16,402 nt of DNA from Eubacterium sp. GTDB lineage: Bacteria > Bacillota > Clostridia > Oscillospirales > Acutalibacteraceae. Below are positions 1 through 6,930 of this stretch, one piece after another. Location: contig JAIDEF010000413.1 of assembly GCA_029054965.1 (NCBI GenBank), positions 1 through 16,402 on the forward strand, in the 5' to 3' direction. The notes beneath the pieces are model-generated. The model saw only the letters and a program-made list of their open reading frames with translations. It did not search any database and was not told where the DNA came from. Within the stretch, counting starts at the first letter, position 1, and each line of letters opens with the position of its first letter. A program made the translations under genes and the position numbers.

Positions 1-12
1 GTATTACTTCTA

Positions 13-40
13 TAGTATATTACTTTTCTATAATATACTA
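13..40. repeat. AT-rich inverted repeat downstream of the kinase gene
   Basis: A 10-bp arm at 13-22 is the exact reverse complement of 31-40, with an 8-nt loop. It lies just beyond the stop codon of the histidine kinase gene. Read on the minus strand it is not followed by a T-run and the stem is almost all A/T, so it is a poor candidate for an intrinsic terminator. It may be a weak structural element or chance in AT-rich DNA. Confidence 0.25.
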
Positions 41-72
41 AAACGCAATATTTTTCAATAGATTTTTTGATT

Positions 73-1077
73 TTATTTACTAAAAAATATGGATATTTTC
101 GTGCCTTCGCCTAATTTACTGTCAACCTTAAGCTCTGCTGAGTGTAATTGGGCAATGTGCTTCACAATTGCAAGGCCTAAACCTGTACCGCCAGTTTCCT
201 TGCTTCGGCTTTTATCAACTCTGAAAAACCGTTCAAAAACACGCTGCTGATACTTTTCTTCAATACCTATTCCTGTATCCTCAACAATCAGAGTTACACC
301 ATTTTCATCAGACAAAATATTAACATCGACTCTGCCATTATCCTTATTATATCTTATTGCATTATCGCAAAGATTATAAATCAGCTCTTCAAGCAGAGAA
401 GAATTGCCGTTCACAAAGGTGCTTTCGCCATTCAGTAAAATTGAAACATCTCTCAGCTTAGCATTAATCGACAAAGCCTCCACACATCTGCCTGCAATTT
501 CATAAATATCAACCGAGCTGAAGCTGACTGTATTTTCCTCATCATTTTCCTCAAGCTGTGACAGCTTTATAATATCCTCACTTACTGATACAAGACGAAG
601 TGCCTGCTTTCTTATTGTTGCAGCAAACGGCTTAATATCCTCATCCTTAGCAATACCTGTTTCAATAAGCTCAGCATATCCTGCAATAGACGTAAGAGGA
701 GTTTTAAGCTCGTGGGAGAGATTAGCCGTAAACTGCTTTTTTTGCTTGCTTAGTGCTCTCTGCTTTTTCTTTTGTGCTTTAAGCTCAGAAATAAAAGGCT
801 GCAGCTCTCTGAAGCCTTTTAACGCTTCAATATTATCAGGATTTTTTCCAAGCCTTTCTATTGGTTCAACAATACTTTTGGTTATCTTAAGACTTACAAG
901 CACTGCACACACTATTGCCGCAACTAATACAGCAATAACAGCCACGGCAAGCTCTGCTATTTTCCTGCTGCTGAGCTCATCAACATAAGATTGAAACACC
1001 AATACAATAAGCAGTGCAGTTAAAAATATAAGAAAAAATCCGAATGCAAGCAGTTTTTTAAAGGTTTGTCCTGTCAT
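73..1077 (-). CDS. phoR: PhoR-like sensor histidine kinase (two-component system)
   Basis: Membrane histidine kinase of 334 residues that should autophosphorylate and pass phosphate to the response regulator encoded immediately upstream. Two membrane segments are visible at about 9-29 and 43-65, separated by only about a dozen residues, so there is no real extracytoplasmic sensor domain. A charged linker (66-115) leads to the dimerisation helix with H-box SHELKTPLTS, phosphoacceptor His122. The ATPase domain follows with an N-box (NLCDNAIRYN), G1 (DTGIGI), an F-box (RVFERFFRVDKSRS) and G2 (GGTGLGLAIVK). The ATG follows the regulator's TAA with no gap, so the two are cotranslated. Assignment as the phosphate sensor rests on the neighbouring Na+/phosphate transporter and the Pho box in front of the operon. 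The kinase class is certain; the signal is inferred. Confidence 0.88.
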   Translation of the reverse strand: MTGQTFKKLLAFGFFLIFLTALLIVLVFQSYVDELSSRKIAELAVAVIAVLVAAIVCAVLVSLKITKSIVEPIERLGKNPDNIEALKGFRELQPFISELKAQKKKQRALSKQKKQFTANLSHELKTPLTSIAGYAELIETGIAKDEDIKPFAATIRKQALRLVSVSEDIIKLSQLEENDEENTVSFSSVDIYEIAGRCVEALSINAKLRDVSILLNGESTFVNGNSSLLEELIYNLCDNAIRYNKDNGRVDVNILSDENGVTLIVEDTGIGIEEKYQQRVFERFFRVDKSRSKETGGTGLGLAIVKHIAQLHSAELKVDSKLGEGTKISIFFSK

Positions 1078-1758
1078 TTAATCACCAACCTTATAGCCGA
1101 CATTTCTTATAGTCTTAATATATTCGCCGGCACAGCCAAGCTTTTTCCTCAGTGACTGAATATGAACATCAACCGTTCTGTTGCCCTGCTCAAAATTATA
1201 TCCCCACACAATTTCCATAAGCCTGTCACGTGACAGGACTATATCCTTATTTCTGATTAGCTGTTTTAAAATTTCATATTCCTTATATGTAAGCTCTATT
1301 TCAGCACCATCGACAAGAACAGTGTGTTTGTTTTCGTCCAGCAAAATGCTTTTATATCTTAGCACTGTTTTTTTGCCGCGGTCAAGACGGCGCAGTATTG
1401 CCTTTACTCTTGACACCAGCTCCATTACACCAAAGGGCTTTGTGATATAATCATCCGCCCCCATATCAAGACCCTTTACAGCATCAATTTCGCTTGTTTT
1501 TGCCGTAACCATAACAACAGGAATATTACAGTAAAGTGCAGAATTTCTGATTTTGCTTAAAATATCGAGTCCATCCTCATTTGGCAGCATAATATCAAGA
1601 AGGATAATATCAGGCACTCGGTCTTCCATAGCAGTCATAAGTGCCCTGCCATCGGTAAATCCCGAAACCTCAAACGCAGCATTTTTAAGTGCATACATTT
1701 CAAGCTCACGGATAGAAGTATCATCCTCAACAATATATACAAGTTGCTTTTCTTCCAT
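1078..1758 (-). CDS. phoB: PhoB/PhoP-like response regulator (OmpR family)
   Basis: Cytoplasmic transcription factor of 226 residues. The receiver domain (about 5-120) has the acidic pocket E11/D12/D13, phosphoacceptor D55 in LLDIMLP, T85 and K107 in ITKPFG. The C-terminal winged-helix domain (about 132-225) ends in the conserved TVDVHIQSLRKKLG and IKTIRNVGYKV segments of the OmpR/PhoB family. Length and layout are typical of full-length members. The gene starts 11 nt after the stop of the Na+/phosphate transporter gene; that stop is embedded in a TAAGG that can serve as a weak ribosome binding site about 9 nt from the ATG. It abuts the kinase gene. The family is certain. That it is the phosphate regulator is inferred from context and from TTAACA-type direct repeats in front of the operon. 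Confidence 0.9.
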   Translation of the reverse strand: MEEKQLVYIVEDDTSIRELEMYALKNAAFEVSGFTDGRALMTAMEDRVPDIILLDIMLPNEDGLDILSKIRNSALYCNIPVVMVTAKTSEIDAVKGLDMGADDYITKPFGVMELVSRVKAILRRLDRGKKTVLRYKSILLDENKHTVLVDGAEIELTYKEYEILKQLIRNKDIVLSRDRLMEIVWGYNFEQGNRTVDVHIQSLRKKLGCAGEYIKTIRNVGYKVGD

Positions 1759-1769
1759 AACACATTACC

Positions 1770-3545
1770 TTACTGCAATGAATATTTATTAAGATAGTTT
1801 TCAAAGTTCTTCATAAAGGTTTTATTTTCAGCAGTCTTAACGCCTTTAAGATAACTATGAGTCTGATAGCTGCCCTGTGACAGCTCAATGATACATACAG
1901 CGAGATTTGAACAGTGGTCCGCAATTCTTTCAAAGGAATTTACAATATCAAAGAACAGCATACCGTTTTCAACAGAACACTCGCCCTCCTCCATACGTTT
2001 TGAGTGCTTCGCACGAAGCTCTGCCTTAAGATTATTGATAACCTGTTCCAGAGGCTCAATTGTGCGTGCAAGCTCAATATCATCGTTAATGAAGGCTGAG
2101 GTCGAATTCTCTACGATTTCCTTAACTGCACGAGACATTATATCAAGCTCTCTGTTGGCGTCGTCACTGAAATGTATTCTGTCCTTATGCATTTTGCGCT
2201 TTGTTTTTAAAATATTAACACCATAGTCACCGATACGCTCAAAATTACCGATTGCATGTGACAGCTTGCTGAGCCTCATAGAATCGTCAACGCTTAAATC
2301 CATTGTACTGATTCTTACAAGATATGTTTCAAGCTCATCCTCAAAATTGTCAATTAGCTTTTCATTTGATTTGATTTTTTCATCCTTGCTTCTGTTATAC
2401 ATCTTAATAAAATCAAGACAAAGCAAAATGTTCTTTTGTGCAAGAACTGCCATTTCATCGCACTTTTCCTTTGTTTTGTCAAGTGCATATGACGGAGTAA
2501 TAATAAATCTTTCATCAACAAGTGCTGTTTCTGCTGACTTTGCAGATTTTTCAGACTTTTTATCATCATCCTTATCCTTAATAATCAAGCACATAAGCTT
2601 TTCAAGCTGCTTGCCGAAGGGGAATAAAATTATTGTGGCGAACACATTGAACAATGTGTGAATAACAGCAATACCGATAGGACTAACCTTATTCTGAATA
2701 AAAGGCAGTCCAAACAATGCATCGGCACCATAGAAAAGTGCCATAGCAACAATAACGCCTATAACACTGAAGGAAAGATAAACACCTGCTGTTCTTTTTG
2801 CGTTTTTATTTGTTCCTATTGAAGACAACAAAACAGGAACACAGGAACCGATATTCTGACCAAGAATAATCGGAAATGCCGCACCTACGGAAATTGCGCC
2901 TGTTGTTGAAAGTGCCTGAAGAATACCAACTGATGCAGATGAGCTCTGAATAGCTGCTGTTAAAATTGCACCTGCGGCAACACCAAGCAGAGGATTGGAA
3001 AATTTAGTTAAAATGCTTGTAAATTCCGGTATTTCTTTAAGTACTGCCATAGCGTCACTCATAGTTGTCATACCAATCATAAGTGTGCCGAAGCCCAGAA
3101 GAATAGAGCCAACTGTCTTTTTCTTTTCATTTTTAAAGAACATTACAAGAATAATGCCCACAAATGCAAGAATAGGAGCAAAAGAGCTTGGCTTTAAAAG
3201 ACTCAGGAAAATATTTGTACCCTCAATACCTGCCAGCGACAAAATCCAGGCAGTAACGGTTGTACCAACGTGTGCACCCATAACAATGCCTATAACCTGA
3301 CTAAGCTCCATAATACCACTGTTAACAAATCCGACTACCATAACCGTAACCGCACCTGAAGACTGTATTATAGCCGTAACCACCATACCAAGCAAAACGC
3401 CCTTTATTCTGGTATTAGTCATTTTTTCAAGTATTCCCTCAAGCTTACCGCCGCTCATCTTTTCAAGGCTTGAACCCATTGTGTTCATACCGAGAAGAAA
3501 AAGTGCAAGTCCGCCTACGAGGGTCAAAATGTTAAAAATTGTCAT
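1770..3545 (-). CDS. Na+/phosphate cotransporter with C-terminal PhoU domain
   Basis: Integral membrane protein of 591 residues in the NptA/YjbB (Na/Pi cotransporter II-related) family, which moves inorganic phosphate with sodium. Two copies of the transporter repeat are visible, each with a QSS signature: QSSG at 61-64 and QSSSA at 200-204. The hydrophobic half ends near residue 320 and is followed by a lysine/aspartate-rich linker. The C-terminal part (about 350-570) is a helical PhoU-like domain with two metal-binding type motifs, NFERIGDYG and SFERIADHC. The length fits the longer PhoU-fused subgroup rather than transporter-only NptA. The start is an ATG preceded by AAGGGG. It is the first gene of a transporter-regulator-kinase operon and lies behind a probable Pho box. 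Direction of transport in vivo (import or export, as argued for E. coli YjbB) cannot be read from sequence. Confidence 0.9.
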   Translation of the reverse strand: MTIFNILTLVGGLALFLLGMNTMGSSLEKMSGGKLEGILEKMTNTRIKGVLLGMVVTAIIQSSGAVTVMVVGFVNSGIMELSQVIGIVMGAHVGTTVTAWILSLAGIEGTNIFLSLLKPSSFAPILAFVGIILVMFFKNEKKKTVGSILLGFGTLMIGMTTMSDAMAVLKEIPEFTSILTKFSNPLLGVAAGAILTAAIQSSSASVGILQALSTTGAISVGAAFPIILGQNIGSCVPVLLSSIGTNKNAKRTAGVYLSFSVIGVIVAMALFYGADALFGLPFIQNKVSPIGIAVIHTLFNVFATIILFPFGKQLEKLMCLIIKDKDDDKKSEKSAKSAETALVDERFIITPSYALDKTKEKCDEMAVLAQKNILLCLDFIKMYNRSKDEKIKSNEKLIDNFEDELETYLVRISTMDLSVDDSMRLSKLSHAIGNFERIGDYGVNILKTKRKMHKDRIHFSDDANRELDIMSRAVKEIVENSTSAFINDDIELARTIEPLEQVINNLKAELRAKHSKRMEEGECSVENGMLFFDIVNSFERIADHCSNLAVCIIELSQGSYQTHSYLKGVKTAENKTFMKNFENYLNKYSLQ

Positions 3546-3592
3546 ATTCCCGCCCCTTGTTTTTAAAATCAGCTCATATAATAAATATATAT

Positions 3593-3631
3593 AGTTAAGT
3601 TATAATACAGTTTATGTTAAATTCGTGTTAA
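3593..3631 (-). promoter_or_regulatory. Probable Pho box (PhoP-type direct repeats) before the Na+/Pi operon
   Basis: On the minus strand four hexamers recur every 11 bp: TTAACA (3631-3626), TTAACA (3620-3615), TGTATT (3609-3604) and TTAACT (3598-3593), each separated by 5 bp. Three fit the known Gram-positive PhoP recognition hexamer TT(A/C/T)A(C/T)A, and the phase matches the four-repeat arrangement known from Bacillus. The block ends about 48 bp upstream of the transporter ATG. AT-rich -10 candidates (TATATT 3589-3584, TATTAT 3583-3578) lie just downstream, but no good -35 hexamer is present, as expected for an activator-dependent promoter. Function is inferred. Confidence 0.7.
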
Positions 3632-3651
3632 TTTTTCAAAATCTGCCAATC

Positions 3652-4602
3652 TTATTCGCAATAGATAGGAGAAGTTATCGCAAGAGGAACAGCTTCACCG
3701 TCAACAGTTCCCCAAAGCTCTGCACGGTACCACTGACCCTTTTCCATTCTGAGTCTTACATGCTTTTCGTTATATCTGGTTTCAAGCACAACCTTTCCGC
3801 CGTTTGATATAACCTTTATCGTCTTATAAACAACTGACTCTTCACCTGCATCCTTTTCACGTGAATGAAGATCAGTAAAAAAGCTGAAGATATAATTTCC
3901 TCTTTTAACAGTATCACCGATTGCATATGTATTACCGTGTCTGTGCACCCTGAAGAAAAATTTTGCTCCTGTTGAAACAACGGTTTTGCCCATTCTTATT
4001 CCTCTGAGTGCATTCTGAGGTGTGATCTCACCGTCAATATCAATATATGTGCAGCCATAGTGACCATTGCTTTCAAGCCTGTGCCAATCTCTGCCGTAGC
4101 TTGCAGCAACTCTGCAGCCTTTATCAAGCAGGGAGGTCCAAAGCTCAACAGATTTAACATTCTCACTGCTGATTTTATTCATATCCTCGTGCCAGATTTC
4201 AATGTAATCAACATTTCTCCAATCCCTGACATTAAATTCCCATCTTCCGCCTGTGCAGACAGGGGAGCCCATCTGGTACGGATGAGCAACACCGACCAGT
4301 CCTCCGCAGGCTTTAATCTGCTTTATTTTTTCGTCAATATTATCAGGTACAGCATCACGCCAATCAACAAATTCACCTGCACCCAAAACAAGCATATGAC
4401 CAAAATATGTGGTCCATTCAATGCCCCTTATTACAGGCAGAATAGAATCATCAAGCTCATCCCAGCCTGACATTGTATTATGGTCTGTCAAAGCAATTAA
4501 AAAAAGATGGTTTTCTCGTGCTGCCTCCTGCAGCTCCTTAACGCTGAAATCTCCATCACTGTGCAAGGTATGACAGTGCAGTTCACATGGTAAATAACTC
4601 AT
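3652..4602 (-). CDS. PHP-domain metallophosphoesterase (CehA/McbA family)
   Basis: Predicted cytoplasmic metal-dependent hydrolase of 316 residues. The PHP fold is recognised by H9 and H11 with D16 in HCHTLHSDG, D40/H41 in TDHNT, E62 in GIEWTT, H69 in GHMLVLG, H107 in VAHPYQ, and D172/H174 in GRDWH. Together these are the metal ligands expected for the polynuclear PHP centre. The C-terminal 100 residues form a beta-rich extension. No signal peptide is present. The ATG follows the upstream gene's TAA with no spacer and in the same frame. A strong ribosome binding site (AAGGAG plus AGGTGG) lies inside the last codons of that gene, so this is a genuine separate start. The substrate is unknown; CehA/McbA relatives hydrolyse phosphoesters or carbamates. 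No clear terminator is seen after it, so transcripts may run into the phosphate operon. Confidence 0.82.
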   Translation of the reverse strand: MSYLPCELHCHTLHSDGDFSVKELQEAARENHLFLIALTDHNTMSGWDELDDSILPVIRGIEWTTYFGHMLVLGAGEFVDWRDAVPDNIDEKIKQIKACGGLVGVAHPYQMGSPVCTGGRWEFNVRDWRNVDYIEIWHEDMNKISSENVKSVELWTSLLDKGCRVAASYGRDWHRLESNGHYGCTYIDIDGEITPQNALRGIRMGKTVVSTGAKFFFRVHRHGNTYAIGDTVKRGNYIFSFFTDLHSREKDAGEESVVYKTIKVISNGGKVVLETRYNEKHVRLRMEKGQWYRAELWGTVDGEAVPLAITSPIYCE

Positions 4603-5043
4603 TTACTCCACCTCTCCTTCAACAGTAATTGCATAATCCACATCACAGCATACACAATGAACATTTAACATAATGTCCCATTCGCCTGCTTCGGGCTTGC
4701 CCTTAATAAATCCCGGTGAGGCATAGTCCGCACTAAAAATATGCTCCTGCTCATTTACCTGCCTGTGAGCAGCACCTCGGTATTTGCCGTTTTCATCAAC
4801 CGAAATTGTTATCAGATTTTTAACCGGAAGATAATCTGCAGGCTTCCCCACAAGCGTTTCATCATATTTATCAAAGCAATCACGTATTATGGCAACTGCC
4901 TTTTCTCTGTTTTCAAAAGTCTTAGGCGAATAGCTGTATCTGATTATCAGCTTATCCACATTTTCAGGCACATCAAACCTATGAATAAGATTTGTTTTAT
5001 CATTGGCAGTTGTGATTTTGCCCTTGGTTGAAAATATTAACAT
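4603..5043 (-). CDS. Conserved small beta-rich protein, partner of the PHP phosphoesterase
   Basis: I cannot assign a named family to this 146-residue protein. It lacks a signal peptide or membrane segment. The pattern of alternating strands and the closing segment (PGFIKGKPEAGEWDIML, then HCVCCDVDYAITVEG) resembles the beta-sandwich module that often precedes the PHP domain in single-chain CehA/McbA-type proteins. Here the module is a separate gene whose stop abuts the phosphoesterase ATG. It may therefore be the detached N-terminal half of that enzyme, acting as a subunit. The CVCC cysteine cluster near residues 130-133 is notable. Translation starts at an ATG 5 nt after AGGGGG. The gene has its own consensus promoter upstream and is first in a two-gene operon. 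Confidence 0.7.
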   Translation of the reverse strand: MLIFSTKGKITTANDKTNLIHRFDVPENVDKLIIRYSYSPKTFENREKAVAIIRDCFDKYDETLVGKPADYLPVKNLITISVDENGKYRGAAHRQVNEQEHIFSADYASPGFIKGKPEAGEWDIMLNVHCVCCDVDYAITVEGEVE

Positions 5044-5075
5044 AACATCCCCCTAAAAATGGCTTTATATAATTA

Positions 5076-5104
5076 ATTATAGAATAATAAATTAATATTT
5101 TCAA
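5076..5104 (-). promoter_or_regulatory. Sigma-A promoter of the small protein/PHP operon
   Basis: On the minus strand a -35 TTGAAA (5104-5099) and a perfect -10 TATAAT (5081-5076) are separated by exactly 17 bp. Transcription would begin near 5069, giving a leader of about 26 nt that holds the AGGGGG ribosome binding site. The -35 box directly touches the -35 box of the divergent promoter. Confidence 0.78.
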
Positions 5105-5133
5105 TTGATATTATTTCACAAAAATGTTATAGT
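5105..5133 (+). promoter_or_regulatory. Sigma-A promoter of the PI-PLC/GH43-like operon
   Basis: A -35 TTGATA (5105-5110), 17-bp spacer and -10 TATAGT (5128-5133) predict a start near 5140, so the leader would be only about 10 nt and would begin at the GGTGAT ribosome binding site. A TTG at 5105 that could be taken for a start codon is actually the -35 element, which supports ATG 5150 as the real start of the phospholipase-like gene. Confidence 0.7.
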
Positions 5134-5149
5134 GTTTTTGGTGATAAGT

Positions 5150-6034
5150 ATGAATTTAAAATCATGGATGGAAAATATTGATGATAACACAGAGGTGCTC
5201 CAACTTAATTTAACCGGAACTCACGATTGTGTAACTAAATATGTTCAGTTTTCACATATTTCAAAATGCCAGAATCTGAATATATACGAACAGCTTTGTA
5301 TCGGCATAAGAGGACTTGACATCAGGGTGCAGGCAAGAGGAAATCGTCTTGGTATGGTACATGGTGCAGCAAAGGCTTTTAACACACCAAATCATTTCGG
5401 CAAGCAGATGGATTTAACTGATGTACTTGAACACTGCTATCGCTTTTTAGCGGAAAACCCCAGCGAAACAATTGTTTTTCAGTTCAAAAATGACAGCGGT
5501 AAGGAAATGGAGCATTGCTTTGACATTCTGTTTCACCGCTATATCAAGGATAACAAAAACAAATGGTTCCTTGAAAACAGAAGCCCGCTTATGAATGAAG
5601 CCCGCGGAAAAATAATTCTTATCCGCCGCTGCAAAATGCTGCAAAGCAATGAATATAATCAGAATAACACGGGCATCGACTTTTCAAAATGGTTAGAACA
5701 GGACAAGCCTGTACCTGAACCGCTCACACTGAAAACAGGCGGTGAAAACGAAATGTCATTTGTTATTCAGGACAGGTATAAGTATAAACCAGAACCACGC
5801 TGGCACGATTGTATTATGCCATTTCTGAATTCAATGACCGATTTCCGCGGTACATATATTATTAACTACCTTTCGACAGCAGGCGGTTTTAAAGGTCCAT
5901 ACAACAATTCAAAATATATTAACCCTGAATTTATGAAATATCCGTTGAAAAACAACACTTACTATGGTATGATTTACGTCGATTTCCCAACCGAAGAGCT
6001 GGTTGAAAAAATTATTAAAACAAATTTCAGGTGA
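5150..6034 (+). CDS. Phosphatidylinositol-specific phospholipase C-like protein (PI-PLC X domain)
   Basis: Protein of 294 residues matching the bacterial PI-PLC catalytic barrel, which cleaves phosphatidylinositol or related inositol phosphodiesters to a cyclic inositol phosphate. Signatures are GTHDCVT with H25/D26 near the N-terminus, GIRGLDIRVQ with R59, and GMVHGA with H71. The two histidines correspond in position to the general acid/base pair of the Bacillus and Listeria enzymes. Length is close to the secreted bacterial enzymes, but the N-terminus (MNLKSWMENI) has no signal peptide, so it is predicted intracellular. ATG 5150 was chosen because GGTGAT precedes it and the upstream extension overlaps the promoter. 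It is the first gene of a pair: its stop is 4 nt before the next ATG. True lipid activity versus use of soluble glycerophosphoinositol cannot be settled here. Confidence 0.82.
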   Translation: MNLKSWMENIDDNTEVLQLNLTGTHDCVTKYVQFSHISKCQNLNIYEQLCIGIRGLDIRVQARGNRLGMVHGAAKAFNTPNHFGKQMDLTDVLEHCYRFLAENPSETIVFQFKNDSGKEMEHCFDILFHRYIKDNKNKWFLENRSPLMNEARGKIILIRRCKMLQSNEYNQNNTGIDFSKWLEQDKPVPEPLTLKTGGENEMSFVIQDRYKYKPEPRWHDCIMPFLNSMTDFRGTYIINYLSTAGGFKGPYNNSKYINPEFMKYPLKNNTYYGMIYVDFPTEELVEKIIKTNFR

Positions 6035-6038
6035 TAAA

Positions 6039-6893
6039 ATGAAACAAAATGATATTAACATACGTGACCCTTTCATTTTAAAAGAGGGTGACACCTATTA
6101 TCTTTACGGTACAAGAGCAAAGGACTTTGGAAAAAAAGTAAGCGGATTTGATGTTTACACAACAAAGGACTTAATCGATTTCAGTGAACCGAAGATATGC
6201 TTTAACTCAGAAAAATGGAATATGAACAAAGAGGTTAACTGGGCACCCGAAGTACACAAATATGATAACAGCTACTATATGTTTGCCACATTTACACAGG
6301 AAAACGGACTCAGAGGTGTATATATATTAAAATCTGACAGTCCTGACGGCGAATTCAAGCCACATTCAAATGGTGCAGTCACACCAAATGAATGGGAATG
6401 TCTTGACGGAACACTTTATATAAACAAAAACAACGAGCACTATCTTGTTTTCTGTCACGAGCACACCCAGATAATTGACGGCACAGTATGTTACTTAAAG
6501 CTGAGTGATGATTTAACACACAGTGTAGGCAAGCCTGTTTATATGTTCAGCGGCTCTACTCCCGAGTGGGCAGACAAAAAGCCTGAGGGTGAGCACTACA
6601 TTACTGACGGACCGTTTATGTACAGAACTACAGACGGTGAGCTGCTTTTAATCTGGTCAACCTTCGTTAATCATATGTACTGTCAGTGCGTTGCAAAATC
6701 ATCAAATGGTGAGCTTGATGGTGAGTTTATCCACCTTCCGCCAATCATAACAAATGACGGCGGACACGGAATGATTTTCAAAACGGACGATAAGCTTTAT
6801 TTAACCTTCCACACCCCAAACAAGTCCCTTGAGGAACGTCCGACCTTTAAGGAGCTTATCGACACAGGTAAAAGCATAATAATAAAGGAATAA
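6039..6893 (+). CDS. GH43-like five-bladed beta-propeller glycoside hydrolase
   Basis: Protein of 284 residues with the hallmarks of the GH43/GH32-like propeller fold: an N-terminal RDPFIL (catalytic base Asp), NWAPEV in blade two, a central LDGTLY (transition-state Asp) and a closing GGHGMIF. Such enzymes usually remove arabinose, xylose or related furanosyl/pyranosyl units. At the place where GH43 general acids normally read E-G-P, this protein reads TDGPFMY, with Asp instead of Glu. It is either a divergent subfamily or has altered catalysis. There is no signal peptide. ATG 6039 is preferred over an upstream in-frame TTG because AGGTGA, overlapping the upstream stop, sits just before it. 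It is cotranscribed with the phospholipase C-like gene and ends 3 nt before a bidirectional terminator. The substrate is unknown. Confidence 0.78.
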   Translation: MKQNDINIRDPFILKEGDTYYLYGTRAKDFGKKVSGFDVYTTKDLIDFSEPKICFNSEKWNMNKEVNWAPEVHKYDNSYYMFATFTQENGLRGVYILKSDSPDGEFKPHSNGAVTPNEWECLDGTLYINKNNEHYLVFCHEHTQIIDGTVCYLKLSDDLTHSVGKPVYMFSGSTPEWADKKPEGEHYITDGPFMYRTTDGELLLIWSTFVNHMYCQCVAKSSNGELDGEFIHLPPIITNDGGHGMIFKTDDKLYLTFHTPNKSLEERPTFKELIDTGKSIIIKE

Positions 6894-6895
6894 AT

Positions 6896-6930
6896 AATTA
6901 AAAAGCAGGTCAGTGACCTGCTTTTTAATT
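6896..6930. terminator. Bidirectional intrinsic terminator between convergent genes
   Basis: A perfect 17-bp inverted repeat surrounds a single central base. The GC core AGCAGGTCA/TGACCTGCT is flanked by A-run and T-run arms on both sides, so a U-tract follows the hairpin in either direction. It lies between the stop of the plus-strand GH43-like gene and the stop of the minus-strand PAP2 gene, touching the latter. Confidence 0.92.

Noticed and set aside
13..40. Terminator for the phosphate operon
   Set aside because: The stem is almost entirely A/T and is not followed by a T-run on the minus strand. The true terminator may lie outside the window.
2266..2661. Plus-strand ORF of 131 codons opposite the Na+/Pi transporter gene
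   Set aside because: Low-complexity serine/leucine product typical of the reverse complement of a real coding frame.
4060..4470. Plus-strand ORF of 136 codons opposite the PHP gene
   Set aside because: Antisense shadow of a gene with intact catalytic motifs. It has no ribosome binding site and no family resemblance.
5105..5149. TTG start 15 codons upstream of the PI-PLC-like ATG
   Set aside because: It overlaps the -35 and -10 elements and has no ribosome binding site, whereas ATG 5150 follows GGTGAT.
6003..6038. TTG start 12 codons upstream of the GH43-like ATG
   Set aside because: It lies inside the PI-PLC-like gene and lacks a ribosome binding site. ATG 6039 follows AGGTGA and begins right before the conserved propeller start.
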